IMG/VR virus record: IMGVR_UViG_3300030450_002095
Span: 1-34,851 of that record
Direction: 5' to 3' (one strand)
DNA: 34,851 nt
Source of the DNA: a virus
The notes under the pieces were generated by a model, which worked only from the letters and a program-made list of their open reading frames with translations, searched no databases and had not been told where the DNA came from. This document shows, piece by piece, positions 18,126 through 25,874 of this stretch (the first letter of the stretch is position 1; each line of letters opens with the position of its first letter). A program made the position numbers and the translations under genes.

Positions 18126-19538
18126 ATGGCGTTATCAGGTACAGAGAATAAAACAAGTTTTACGGCTACAGCTAGTCAAACAACATTTACATTTACTATT
18201 CCTTTTTTTGATGCAACTACAATAGATGTATCAGCTAAAAAATTTGGTGATATTAAAGTAACTAGAGAAGCAGCATCAGATGGAACATTAACAGAGTTAA
18301 CTCCTAATGCTAGTCCATCAACAGTAGATCAATTTAAAATTGCAGCTACAAATAATGACCCAAGTCAAGGGTGTACAGTAACTATAGGTGCAGGAGCAAC
18401 TGCAAATGATATATATACTGTAGAACGTGATGTAAAAACAACACAACAATATGATTTACAAGAGGGTTCAACCATAGACCCTACAGCATTAAATAAAGCA
18501 TTCGATAGAATCGTTGCACAAAACCAACAACAAAATGATAAATTAAATAATAGTATTACATTTCCTGCTACTGATGCTTCAACTATAACATATAATGTAG
18601 ATTCATCTGCTTCTAGTCGTGCTAATAAAGCACTAGGATTTGATAGTAGTGGAAACATTACAGAGTTATCTTTAGTTTCTGCGGGTTCGGTAGCTGGTAA
18701 TACAAATGCAGGGATTAGTGTAACAGATAATACTATAAGTGCAACTATAGATACAAATCATATGGAATTTAATGGTGGTAATATAAGTATTAAGGCTGAT
18801 GGTATTACAGGAACTGAAATTGCAGGGTCATCAATAACTTTTGATTTATTAGCAAGTAATGCGGTAACAACTGCTAAAATTAAAGACTCTACAAGTAAAA
18901 CAGATGGGGTTACTCTTGATAAATTACAACATATATCTACAGATAAAGTATTAGGTAAATTAAGTGCAGGTGAAGGAGATGTAGAAGAAGTATCAGTAAT
19001 TGAAGATTTATCAAGTACAGTATCCGCACATACTTCATTAGCAACTGCTAAAGCTATTAGAGAAACTTTATCAGGTCTTCGTGTTGGTAGAGTAATACAT
19101 ATTCAAGGTACTGCTCAAAGTAATTTAACTGATCGTATACCTAGTGATGATACTATTCCTTTAATTACAGAAGGAGCAGAAGTATGTACTGTTGATTATA
19201 CTCCTACATCTACTAGTAATCTTATACGAATGAGTTTTGAAGGAAGGGTATTTAATAATAACAGCGGTCAAGTTATGACGGTAGCATTTTTTGAAGGATC
19301 AACTTGTAAACAAGCATTTGTTTTTACTCAACCTACAAGTGGATTTATTCATCAAAGTTTTTCTTTTGAATTTAATCCTGCTGCTACAAGTTCTACAACT
19401 TATTCTGTAAGAGTAGGAAGGGAGTCAACTACTACTTCTGGTTCTACAAATAGATGGGGATATACTGCAGCAAGTGATCCTAATTATAATGGTTTAAAAG
19501 CAAGTCCAACTTTATTAATTGAAGAATGGAATACATAA
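18126..19538 (+). CDS. Tail fibre protein with T7 gp17-type N-terminus
   Basis: 470 residues. The N-terminal part, about residues 1-150 (TFTFTIPFFDATTIDV, then YTVERDVKTTQQYDLQEGS and FDRIVAQNQQ), is the tail-attachment domain of T7-type fibres. A Ser/Thr/Asn-rich repetitive beta stem follows (about 150-300). A C-terminal beta-rich domain from about 310 (GRVIHIQGTAQ) to the end is a likely receptor-binding jelly roll. It docks on the tail and contacts the host surface. Start set by GGAGG 6 bases upstream. Confidence 0.85.
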   Translation: MALSGTENKTSFTATASQTTFTFTIPFFDATTIDVSAKKFGDIKVTREAASDGTLTELTPNASPSTVDQFKIAATNNDPSQGCTVTIGAGATANDIYTVERDVKTTQQYDLQEGSTIDPTALNKAFDRIVAQNQQQNDKLNNSITFPATDASTITYNVDSSASSRANKALGFDSSGNITELSLVSAGSVAGNTNAGISVTDNTISATIDTNHMEFNGGNISIKADGITGTEIAGSSITFDLLASNAVTTAKIKDSTSKTDGVTLDKLQHISTDKVLGKLSAGEGDVEEVSVIEDLSSTVSAHTSLATAKAIRETLSGLRVGRVIHIQGTAQSNLTDRIPSDDTIPLITEGAEVCTVDYTPTSTSNLIRMSFEGRVFNNNSGQVMTVAFFEGSTCKQAFVFTQPTSGFIHQSFSFEFNPAATSSTTYSVRVGRESTTTSGSTNRWGYTAASDPNYNGLKASPTLLIEEWNT

Positions 19539-19563
19539 AATAAAAGAAAGGTAAGGTAAGGTT

Positions 19564-19908
19564 ATGGCAGCAGTAAAAATAGCAGAAGATTTGTATCAAA
19601 ATAAACTTCAGTTTACTCATATAAATTGTGTAGGAACAGGCGGTAGAGGTGCAACTAATTTGTCAGCTTCTACTGTATGGGATACAAATTCAGATAAACA
19701 AATAGTAATAACTCCAATAAGTACAGATGCTTATATTAATATAACAGCTAATGGTGTAACAACTGTAGCAGGAAGCGATACTTCTACAGCAGGTGATGCG
19801 ACAGGTAAGTTTGTTCCATTTGGAAGTTCTTACACTACAATCATTAGAAAGAATGAACGTATATCTGCGTCAGCAACAGTTAATGTAGTTGAACTTGGCG
19901 AAATATAA
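19564..19908 (+). CDS. Small fibre-associated structural protein
   Basis: 114 residues, beta-rich (INITANGVTTV, FVPFGSSYTTIIRKNERISASA). Sits between two fibre genes, after an AGGTAAGGTAAGG purine tract that provides the Shine-Dalgarno. Its stop overlaps the next start (TAATG). I recall similar small proteins beside fibre genes in marine phages; a small virion or fibre-tip protein is the likely role, without direct proof. Confidence 0.6.
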   Translation: MAAVKIAEDLYQNKLQFTHINCVGTGGRGATNLSASTVWDTNSDKQIVITPISTDAYINITANGVTTVAGSDTSTAGDATGKFVPFGSSYTTIIRKNERISASATVNVVELGEI

Positions 19909-22004
19909 TGCACGGTATATCAACAGGTGCAGGGTTTGGTTCTTTTGGAAGCATTAGAAATACTTTAATGCCTAGCCAAAACAACTTAAACACTTGGTTA
20001 AAAAGTGCAACTACTGATGGTAAAACATTAACTAATGTTGAGGGTACAAATGCTACTTTTACAGGAACTAACTCTTTAATAGTAGGTGATGGTAACAAGG
20101 TAATATCAGCTAATAATACAGGATTAGGTGCAGGTAATTTTTATTATGAAGTAATATGTAAATTTACTTTTGTAGCTAGTTCGTATATTTTTGGAGATGG
20201 AGATACATCCACTAATAATAGATGGTTTGCTTTACAACATAAATCATCAACAGGAGGATTAAATCTTGTTATAGATGGAGATGGTGTAAAATCAACCCAC
20301 GAAGTGTTTAGTTCTAGTGAAGTAAGTGATAATGATATAGTAAAAATTGTAGTAAAAAGAGAGGGGTCTACAGTTACATCTATAGGTACTAATCTTACGC
20401 AAGATGCAGTTGAAACTAATGTCTATTCAAATTCAAATAATTTTTCAGGTGGTAATGCATTGACTATAGGTGGTATATCAGATGGGTCAGGAATTTTTGG
20501 TTTTACAAATATAGAAATGTTTTCATTTAAAGCAGGTACAAGTGAAACAGATTTAGTTACTCATTATGTTTTTGCAGAAGGAAGTGGAGAAAAAGTATTT
20601 GATATAAGTGGACAAGGTAATCACGGTTTAAAAAATGCTAGTTATGCTTTTCCTGCTAGAGGTACAGAAACTAGTAGTTTAATAACTTCACACAATAATT
20701 TAAATGGATTTGATAAAGATATATTTTTAGGTTATGAGGGTTATTGGGATTTAGTTGCCGCAGGGTCAGGTACTTTTCAAGCTAATGCAAATAATCTAAC
20801 TCTTACAGGTAACACAGGTGTATCAGGAAAATTAAGACAACACGTTAATGGACTTGTATCAGGAGATACATTAGTAGTATCAGGAACTGTAGTACAAACA
20901 GGTGCAACAGGTGGCTCTAATCAAGACCTAGCTATATCATCAGCGTCAGCAGGTTGGACTCAAGGTAGTGTATTTTTAGGTGGAGAAATAGGAACATATA
21001 ATTTTTCTACAACTCTTAATGCAAATTCAAGTACTTGTGATATTCAATTTGTTGTTCTTAATGCTGCTAACATTACTATAAGTGATTTAAAATTTGTAGT
21101 TGTTAAAAAAATACCTTCATTAATAAACAAAACAAAACAAGCAGTTACATTTGATGGTGCTGATGCACGAATAAGTTATGGACTTGGCTCATTTAATACA
21201 TCTGCTTGGACAGTTAAATTTAATATAACAACTGATACAGCATTATCTAATGAGGGAAATATATTAGGACAAGAAGCAGGAACAGGTACAGCTAGATTGT
21301 GGTTAAGAATATTTGGTGTTGGTAGTGGTAAATTAGGCAGAGTGGTTACCTTTTTAGGTGGTTCAGGAGAAACTCAATTAGCACCTGATGGTACAATAGT
21401 AGCAAATACAAACTATGATTTTGAATTAATATATAATGGTTCAGGATCATTACAATTAAAAACAACAACAGGTGGTACAACAACAACTCACCCTGCTGTT
21501 AGTAGAACTGTAGAAGCTGCAAGTGGTAATTTAATTTTTGGAGATTCTCACGTTGGAGGTCAAGCAGGTATTATTGTAACAGCTAGGTCTTTTGAAGTAG
21601 AGGGTTTAACTAAATCTGATTTTGAACAAGGTATAGGAACAACTACTATTACTGATATAAGTGGACAAGGTAATAATGGTACTGTTGCTAACGCTACATT
21701 ATCATCATTTTGGGGTAAAAGATATGTTGATTCTGATGGTAGTATAGTAGGTGCAGATTATGCAGTAGGTAATATTTCTGTATCTAATCCTAGTGGATAT
21801 GTACATAATGGTAGCGAATGTGGATTAGATTTAATTACTACAGACGTAAGTGCATCAGATATAGCAAGTATTAATAATGCAAGTGCTACACAAACTTTTG
21901 CAAAACGAGATGCAACAAATTCAGAATTAGTTACACAACTTTTACAATATAGTTCCACTATAAGTGGAGGAGATTTAGTAAGGACAAGAAGATATGTCAG
22001 TTAA
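19908..22004 (+). CDS. Large receptor-binding fibre with LamG-like domains
   Basis: 698 residues. Two concanavalin/LamG-type modules are suggested by the repeated D-I-S-G-Q-G-N-H/N-G signature (about residues 229-237 and 584-592), each after a long beta-sandwich stretch. The second module includes AVTFDGADARISYG near residue 414 and 'DFELIYNGSGSLQL' near 505. Such modules bind glycans, so this is a probable adhesin at the distal tail. The gene is translationally coupled to the preceding small protein. Confidence 0.72.
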   Translation: MHGISTGAGFGSFGSIRNTLMPSQNNLNTWLKSATTDGKTLTNVEGTNATFTGTNSLIVGDGNKVISANNTGLGAGNFYYEVICKFTFVASSYIFGDGDTSTNNRWFALQHKSSTGGLNLVIDGDGVKSTHEVFSSSEVSDNDIVKIVVKREGSTVTSIGTNLTQDAVETNVYSNSNNFSGGNALTIGGISDGSGIFGFTNIEMFSFKAGTSETDLVTHYVFAEGSGEKVFDISGQGNHGLKNASYAFPARGTETSSLITSHNNLNGFDKDIFLGYEGYWDLVAAGSGTFQANANNLTLTGNTGVSGKLRQHVNGLVSGDTLVVSGTVVQTGATGGSNQDLAISSASAGWTQGSVFLGGEIGTYNFSTTLNANSSTCDIQFVVLNAANITISDLKFVVVKKIPSLINKTKQAVTFDGADARISYGLGSFNTSAWTVKFNITTDTALSNEGNILGQEAGTGTARLWLRIFGVGSGKLGRVVTFLGGSGETQLAPDGTIVANTNYDFELIYNGSGSLQLKTTTGGTTTTHPAVSRTVEAASGNLIFGDSHVGGQAGIIVTARSFEVEGLTKSDFEQGIGTTTITDISGQGNNGTVANATLSSFWGKRYVDSDGSIVGADYAVGNISVSNPSGYVHNGSECGLDLITTDVSASDIASINNASATQTFAKRDATNSELVTQLLQYSSTISGGDLVRTRRYVS

Positions 22005-22398
22005 TGAAGAAGATATAGTTGCAGTTCCACACAAGTACGATAAATTTGTACATAGTAATGGTGTGCCTTATGCTTATTTAGAAGCACCGATAACATTTTT
22101 ATCTGAAGAATTACCAATAGATGCAACTTGGTCAGCGAGTGAAGTAGATGATAATGGTAATTCTACTAAACAAAAAACCATAGAAGAATATGTTATATGG
22201 AAACAAAAATCTAATAATGAAACTAAAGCTGTTATAGGATTAATGGCTACAGTAAATCCAACTTATCGTATACCTAAATTTACTAAAGATGATTTGCAAG
22301 ATTGGGAAACTTGGTTGGATACAAAAGGATATAGTATAGATAATTTTCTTACTATAGAAGAACGTAATACCTTATTGGAATCAGGTGACTATGAGTAA
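21994..22398 (+). CDS. Hypothetical protein after the fibre gene (possible fibre chaperone)
   Basis: 134 residues overlapping the fibre gene by 11 bases. Mixed alpha/beta composition with several Trp (ATWSASE, EYVIWKQK, QDWETWLDTKG). Proteins of this size placed directly after phage fibre genes are often fibre-assembly chaperones; here that is inference from location only. GGAGG lies about 20 bases upstream with AGGA nearer. Confidence 0.55.
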   Translation: MSVNEEDIVAVPHKYDKFVHSNGVPYAYLEAPITFLSEELPIDATWSASEVDDNGNSTKQKTIEEYVIWKQKSNNETKAVIGLMATVNPTYRIPKFTKDDLQDWETWLDTKGYSIDNFLTIEERNTLLESGDYE

Positions 22399-22927
22399 GA
22401 AAGGTAAAAATGTAACTATTAAAGGTGTGCTGTATGAAGATGGTACTGTAGAAACTAAAGATGATGACATCTATAAATCTAAAGGTGGTAAAGAAGCAGT
22501 AGAATCTACAGTTACTGAAACAGCTACAACAGAAGTAGTAAGTCAAGCAACTCAAAGTGGTATACAAGCTGTAGTTACACAAGTACAAACACAGGTAGCT
22601 AATCTGGGTGCATCAGGATTGATAGCAGTAGGTAGTGCAGGTGCATTTCAAGTAGAACATATGCACGACCATACAACACAAGCAGTAGAGAAAGCTACAC
22701 CTATGATACAAGAGTTAGTAGAGACAGGTACAATACAAGATACGATACCTGAAGGACACAGTAAGTATGGACAAGAGATACCTGTAGTTAAAACATTCTT
22801 TGGTGTTAAAGTTGGAGAAGAAAGAACTAAAACAGATGAACAAAGACAAGCTGAAGAAACTATGGTAAGATCAGCAAGAAGTCCTGACGTAAATGACTTT
22901 GGTGAACAAGAAGCGAGTATGGAATGA
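22391..22927 (+). CDS. Hypothetical protein with Thr/Val/Gln helix and hydrophobic segment
   Basis: 178 residues from the ATG at 22391; a GTG two codons earlier is in frame. Lys-rich N-terminus, then a Thr/Val/Gln/Ala segment that could be a coiled coil. A short hydrophobic glycine-rich stretch (LGASGLIAVGSAGAF, about residues 72-86), a His cluster (EHMHDH) and an acidic tail follow. It overlaps its neighbours at both ends. No family recognised; possibly a small virion protein. Confidence 0.6.
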   Translation: MSKKGKNVTIKGVLYEDGTVETKDDDIYKSKGGKEAVESTVTETATTEVVSQATQSGIQAVVTQVQTQVANLGASGLIAVGSAGAFQVEHMHDHTTQAVEKATPMIQELVETGTIQDTIPEGHSKYGQEIPVVKTFFGVKVGEERTKTDEQRQAEETMVRSARSPDVNDFGEQEASME

Positions 22928-23073
22928 TACACTTCGATATAATTTTAGAACATATAAAACCTCATATTACAGGTATCTGTATTGGATTAGGTGGATTTAT
23001 ATGTACGTTAAGTATGTTTATGCCAAGACATTGGAAGATATTTAAGCTTATAAAATGGATAAAAAAGAAATGA
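22924..23073 (+). CDS. 49-residue single-pass membrane protein, holin-like
   Basis: Starts by ATGA overlap with the previous gene. One hydrophobic segment (ITGICIGLGGFICTL, about residues 15-29) is followed by a strongly cationic amphipathic tail (PRHWKIFKLIKWIKKK). That is the topology of very small holins or membrane-active peptides. Its stop overlaps the start of the PEP-CTERM gene. An alternative is a small membrane anchor unrelated to lysis. Confidence 0.55.
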   Translation: MIHFDIILEHIKPHITGICIGLGGFICTLSMFMPRHWKIFKLIKWIKKK

Positions 23074-23675
23074 ATACAAGAGAAAAATTATTAAGAAAAT
23101 TATGGCATCGTATAGAAGTTATATGGATTGTTCTTATATTTATAATTTTATTTTTAGCATCAGCTATGAAATCAGAAGCAGATTTGTATGTATATGATTT
23201 AGAAGCTACACTTACAGAAAGTAATGTTACCTATGTAGACCAAGAGCCATTCTATTATGATATATTTCATATACAAGCAGATGGATATGCAACTTTAGCA
23301 TTCGATAATTATGACGCTGATTTAGGTAGCAGTAATCCTAACTATGATTTCAATGACCCTTATCTTTATTTGTATGAGATAGAACAACATACATTAAATG
23401 GATTTAGTGGCGGGTCAGTACAGCTTACATTGTTTGATGAAGATGATGATAGTAATGAAGATAGTCCTGAAGGATTATTTTTTTATTTAGATGACGTACA
23501 GATACATAATCAATTAGTAGCAGTTATATCTAGTTATGATCCATACGTTGTAGGTACAGTAGATTTTACAGTAACAAGTAATCAACCTTTAAGTATTATT
23601 CCAGAGCCACAAGCTATAAGTTTAATATTAATAGGTGGTGCAACATTATTAATAGCTAAAAGGAAGATGTCGTGA
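23070..23675 (+). CDS. Secreted protein with C-terminal PEP-CTERM sorting signal
   Basis: 201 residues from the ATG at 23070, chosen for its ATGA overlap with the upstream gene; an in-frame ATG lies 15 bases earlier. N-terminal signal peptide: basic n-region, hydrophobic core about 15-31 (VIWIVLIFIILFLA), likely signal peptidase cut near SEA/DLY (about 37). The body is acidic and beta-rich with many Asp/Asn/Tyr. The C-terminus has the PEP-CTERM tripartite pattern: PEP at about 178-180, a hydrophobic helix (ISLILIGGATLLIA) and a terminal KRK cluster. In bacteria this tag is processed by exosortase for surface display. I recognise no homologue of the body. Confidence 0.75.
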   Translation: MNTREKLLRKLWHRIEVIWIVLIFIILFLASAMKSEADLYVYDLEATLTESNVTYVDQEPFYYDIFHIQADGYATLAFDNYDADLGSSNPNYDFNDPYLYLYEIEQHTLNGFSGGSVQLTLFDEDDDSNEDSPEGLFFYLDDVQIHNQLVAVISSYDPYVVGTVDFTVTSNQPLSIIPEPQAISLILIGGATLLIAKRKMS

Positions 23676-23824
23676 ATGATTGTATTGAAAAGAGTTTGGT
23701 AGGAGCAGTAGGGTTTATAAGTAGTTGGAATCTACAAGCAATTAATCCTCTGTTATCGTTTGTAATATCTATATTAACTATAGTATATTTAGTAATAAAC
23801 ATTAAACAAAAGCTAGGTAAGTAA
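23672..23824 (+). CDS. 50-residue holin candidate
   Basis: GTG start overlapping the previous stop (GTGA) with AGGAAG 5 bases upstream. Short polar N-terminus, then one transmembrane helix (PLLSFVISILTIVYLVINI, about residues 25-43) and a short basic end (KQKLGK). Size and charge pattern match small class II/III phage holins, which control lysis timing. The neighbouring 49-residue protein could instead be the holin or its antiholin partner. Confidence 0.6.
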   Translation: MNDCIEKSLVGAVGFISSWNLQAINPLLSFVISILTIVYLVINIKQKLGK

Positions 23825-23997
23825 TGGCAAAGTCAAGAGTAAATGAAGCTGGCAACTATACTAAACCTACTATGCGTAAAAATTTATTTAATCGTATTAA
23901 GGCTGGTACAAAGGGTGGAAAAGCAGGACAGTGGTCTGCTCGTAAAGCACAGATGTTAGCTAGAATGTATAAAGCTAAAGGTGGAGGATATAGATAG
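23824..23997 (+). CDS. Small basic conserved marine-phage protein (KPTMRKNLFNRIKAG type)
   Basis: 57 residues, TAATG-coupled to the holin candidate. Contains KPTMRKNLFNRIKAGTKGG and QWSARKAQMLARMY, a pattern I recall in many marine phage proteins of this size where residues W-S-A-R-K-A-Q are strongly conserved. Function is unknown; basic charge and position suggest a DNA- or virion-associated role. Confidence 0.7.
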   Translation: MAKSRVNEAGNYTKPTMRKNLFNRIKAGTKGGKAGQWSARKAQMLARMYKAKGGGYR

Positions 23998-24272
23998 TGG
24001 CTGATCCTCGTATAGGTACAGGTAAAAAGCCTAAAGGAAGTGGTAGGCGTTTGTATACTGACGAGAATCCAAAAGATACTGTTCGTATTAAGTACGCTAC
24101 TATAGCTGATGCACAAAGAACAGCAGCTAAAGTAAAAAAAATTAATAAGCCATATGCAAGAAAGATACAGATACTAACTGTTATGGAGCAACGAGCAAAA
24201 GTACAGGGTAAGAATGAACAAGCATCGATAGCAAAGAAAGCAAAGAACTATTTAAAAAGGACTCGTAAGTGA
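23997..24272 (+). CDS. Small basic conserved protein (SGRRLYTDENP type)
   Basis: 91 residues, GTG start overlapping the previous stop (TAGTG). The core SGRRLYTDENPKDTVRIKYA and NKPYARKIQILTVMEQR is a pattern I remember as conserved across phages and some large eukaryotic viruses. Very Lys/Arg-rich with no enzyme motif. Role unknown. Confidence 0.7.
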   Translation: MADPRIGTGKKPKGSGRRLYTDENPKDTVRIKYATIADAQRTAAKVKKINKPYARKIQILTVMEQRAKVQGKNEQASIAKKAKNYLKRTRK

Positions 24273-24502
24273 AGAAGTCGCAATTATCATTAAAGAAGTG
24301 GACAAAACAAAAGTGGCGTACCAAGTCAGGTAAGAAGTCATCTGAAACAGGTGAAAGATATTTACCTGAAGCTGCTATTAAAGCTTTGTCTAGTGCTGAA
24401 TATGCAGCGACAAGTAAAGCAAAACGAGAGGGTACAAAAAAAGGAAAGCAGTTTGTTAAACAACCAAAAAGAATAGCGAAAAAAACTGCGAGGTTTAGAT
24501 GA
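24269..24502 (+). CDS. Small basic conserved protein, DUF5872-like
   Basis: 77 residues with a GTGA overlap start. The motif W-T-K-Q-K-W-R-T-K-S-G-K followed by ETGERYLPEAAIKALS and 'EYAATSKAKREGT' matches my memory of the DUF5872 family, found in marine phages and giant viruses. No function is established. Basic and probably nucleic-acid-binding by charge. Confidence 0.7.
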   Translation: MKKSQLSLKKWTKQKWRTKSGKKSSETGERYLPEAAIKALSSAEYAATSKAKREGTKKGKQFVKQPKRIAKKTARFR

Positions 24503-24786
24503 GTAAGAAAGACCCAAGATTAGCAAGAGCAGGTGTTAGTGGTTTTAATAAACCAAAACGTACCCCTAACCACCCAAAGAAATCTCATATAGTTGTTGCT
24601 AAAGAGGGTAATAAAATAAAGACAATTCGATTTGGTCAACAGGGTGCTTCTACAGCAGGCAAACCAAAAGCTGGTGAGTCTAGACGTATGAAGATGAAAC
24701 GTAAATCATTCAAGGCTCGACATAGACGCAACATTGCTAAAGGAAAAATGAGTGCAGCTTTTTGGGCTAATAAGGTAAAATGGTAA
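24499..24786 (+). CDS. Small basic conserved protein (SGFNKPKRTP type)
   Basis: 95 residues, ATGA-coupled. SGFNKPKRTPNHPKKSHIVV, then KTIRFGQQGAS and 'KSFKARHRRNIAKGKMSAAFWANKVKW' at the end. This C-terminal K-x-R-H-x-x-N-I-A-K-G-K-x-S-A-A-x-W pattern recurs in marine viral proteins. Strongly cationic; possibly binds DNA in the virion, unproven. Confidence 0.7.
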   Translation: MSKKDPRLARAGVSGFNKPKRTPNHPKKSHIVVAKEGNKIKTIRFGQQGASTAGKPKAGESRRMKMKRKSFKARHRRNIAKGKMSAAFWANKVKW

Positions 24787-24959
24787 TGAAAAAGAAAACA
24801 AAATTTACAAAAAAATTAACCAAACGTCAGCAAGATACTATGAAAAAACATTCAAAGCATCATAGCAAAAAACATATGGATATGATGACTAAAGAAATGT
24901 TAGCTGGTAAGACGTTTACACAAGCACATAAAAAAGCACAAAAGAAAGTAGGTACATAA
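24786..24959 (+). CDS. Lys/His-rich small protein
   Basis: 57 residues, TAATG start; an in-frame ATG six bases earlier is also possible. Contains L-T-K-R-Q-Q-D-T-M-K-K-H-S and HHSKKHMDMM, followed by MLAGKTFTQAHKKA. Net charge is extremely positive. Similar proteins accompany the preceding three in other marine phages by my recollection. Function unknown. Confidence 0.6.
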   Translation: MKKKTKFTKKLTKRQQDTMKKHSKHHSKKHMDMMTKEMLAGKTFTQAHKKAQKKVGT

Positions 24960-25057
24960 TGGATATGAAAAAAGGTAAAAAGAAGTTTACTAAAAAAAAG
25001 AAGCCTGTAAAGAAACCTATGGGTGGTAAAAAATCCTATGGTTATGGAGGTATGTAA
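24959..25057 (+). CDS. 32-residue Lys/Gly-rich peptide
   Basis: TAATG overlap at both ends. Sequence is KKGKKKFTKKKKPVKKP followed by a glycine/tyrosine tail (YGYGGM). It has no folded-domain look; a polycationic peptide that could neutralise DNA or act as an assembly factor. Reality supported by coupling on both sides. Confidence 0.5.
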   Translation: MDMKKGKKKFTKKKKPVKKPMGGKKSYGYGGM

Positions 25058-25188
25058 TGCCAAACTTAACACCAAAACAAATGAAGATAGCAAGAGTTGC
25101 AGGTGATCCAAACAAGATTGATGCTGCTGATTTTGCAAAACTTAAAAAGAAAAAGAAAAAGTTTACCAAGAAAAAAGGTATGGCGTGA
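25057..25188 (+). CDS. 43-residue basic protein (TPKQMKIARVAGDP type)
   Basis: Starts by TAATG overlap. LTPKQMKIARVAGDPNKIDA then FAKLKKKKKKFTKKKG: a small helix-turn segment and a poly-Lys tail. The first half resembles a short conserved motif I recall from marine phages and phycodnaviruses. Ends overlapping the GTG start of the next gene. Confidence 0.55.
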   Translation: MPNLTPKQMKIARVAGDPNKIDAADFAKLKKKKKKFTKKKGMA

Positions 25189-25613
25189 GCGTAGAATTAT
25201 TAGCTATGTTAGGTGGTAGTTTGTCGGGTTTTGTAATGAAGCTGATAGCCGCACAAGCACAATCACAATCAGCACAACTTGAAGCTATGTTGAAGAAACA
25301 AGGTATGGCAGATGATAGTGCAGACAGAGCAGCAAAAAGAACAGGACAAGCAGGTGCTATAGTAAGACGAGTAATAGCTATATGTACATTGTTCGCAGTA
25401 ATTTTTGCACCTTTTATTCTTGCTTTCTTTAATGAGCCAGTTACTATAGAAGCGAATAAAGGTAGTGGATTATTACATATGTTTATTGGCGATATGTTTT
25501 CCAAAAGTAATGGCTGGATAGAATTAAATGGATACGTTTTATTACCTGAAGTTAGACAAACAATGTTAGCTTTAGTAGGATTTTACTTCGGTAGTTCCCA
25601 AGTCAAAAGTTAG
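25185..25613 (+). CDS. Membrane protein, possible 3-TM holin
   Basis: 142 residues, GTG start overlapping the previous stop. A moderately hydrophobic N-terminal helix (about 5-23), a clear transmembrane helix (VIAICTLFAVIFAPFILAFF, about 62-81) and a C-terminal helix ending LALVGFYFGSSQ. That ending resembles the 3-TM holin family of gene transfer agents. Two smaller one-TM candidates exist in the same operon, so which one is the true holin is open. Last member of the tightly coupled late run. Confidence 0.55.
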   Translation: MSVELLAMLGGSLSGFVMKLIAAQAQSQSAQLEAMLKKQGMADDSADRAAKRTGQAGAIVRRVIAICTLFAVIFAPFILAFFNEPVTIEANKGSGLLHMFIGDMFSKSNGWIELNGYVLLPEVRQTMLALVGFYFGSSQVKS

Positions 25614-25675
25614 GAAGTAACCTTGAGGGTATCATTTCCCTATTCTCTGTAGTGTGGCTCTACAGTAAAACTTCC
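25613..25675 (+). promoter_or_regulatory. Three-way-junction RNA element before the last plus-strand gene
   Basis: GGAAGT (25613-25618) pairs with ACTTCC (25670-25675), enclosing AGGG/CCCT (25626-25629 with 25638-25641) and CTGTAG/CTACAG (25647-25652 with 25660-25665). The gap to the next ATG is about 100 bases, large for this genome. It starts at the stop codon of the membrane-protein gene. No T-tract follows the closing stem, so it is more like a leader or processing element than a terminator. Known class not recognised. Confidence 0.4.
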
Positions 25676-25715
25676 ATAGTCACATCTTATTCACATTTAA
25701 AATTATAAAGGAGTT

Positions 25716-25874
25716 ATGTCTATGTATCGTATTGTTCACAAAGAGTCAGGTAAAGAAGCAACAGTTGAAGTAAAAGGTTTTGATAGATCAGAAATGATAA
25801 GACAGGCGAGTGAGCAAATCGGTATAGAGATAAGTCCCACCGAAGTGGGACATATACGCATACTACCTCTTTAG
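25716..25874 (+). CDS. 52-residue hypothetical protein at the end of the late operon
   Basis: AAAGGAG lies right upstream (25707-25713), a strong Shine-Dalgarno, followed by MSMYRIVHKESGKEATVEV and ending GHIRILPL. A compact alpha/beta protein is likely. The 3' part is antisense to a terminator-like hairpin on the other strand (25834-25851), and the last 12 bases overlap the minus-strand peptide ORF tail to tail. Function unknown. Confidence 0.6.
   Translation: MSMYRIVHKESGKEATVEVKGFDRSEMIRQASEQIGIEISPTEVGHIRILPL
25834..25851 (-). terminator. UUCG-tetraloop hairpin ending the riboswitch transcript
   Basis: Read on the minus strand: GTCCCAC, loop TTCG, GTGGGAC, then TTATCTCTAT. A perfect 7-bp stem with the very stable C(UUCG)G loop, starting 12 bases past the peptide stop at 25863. 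The T-tract is imperfect, so termination may be partial. On the plus strand the loop is CGAA and no T-run follows, so it fits the minus-strand transcript best. Confidence 0.6.
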
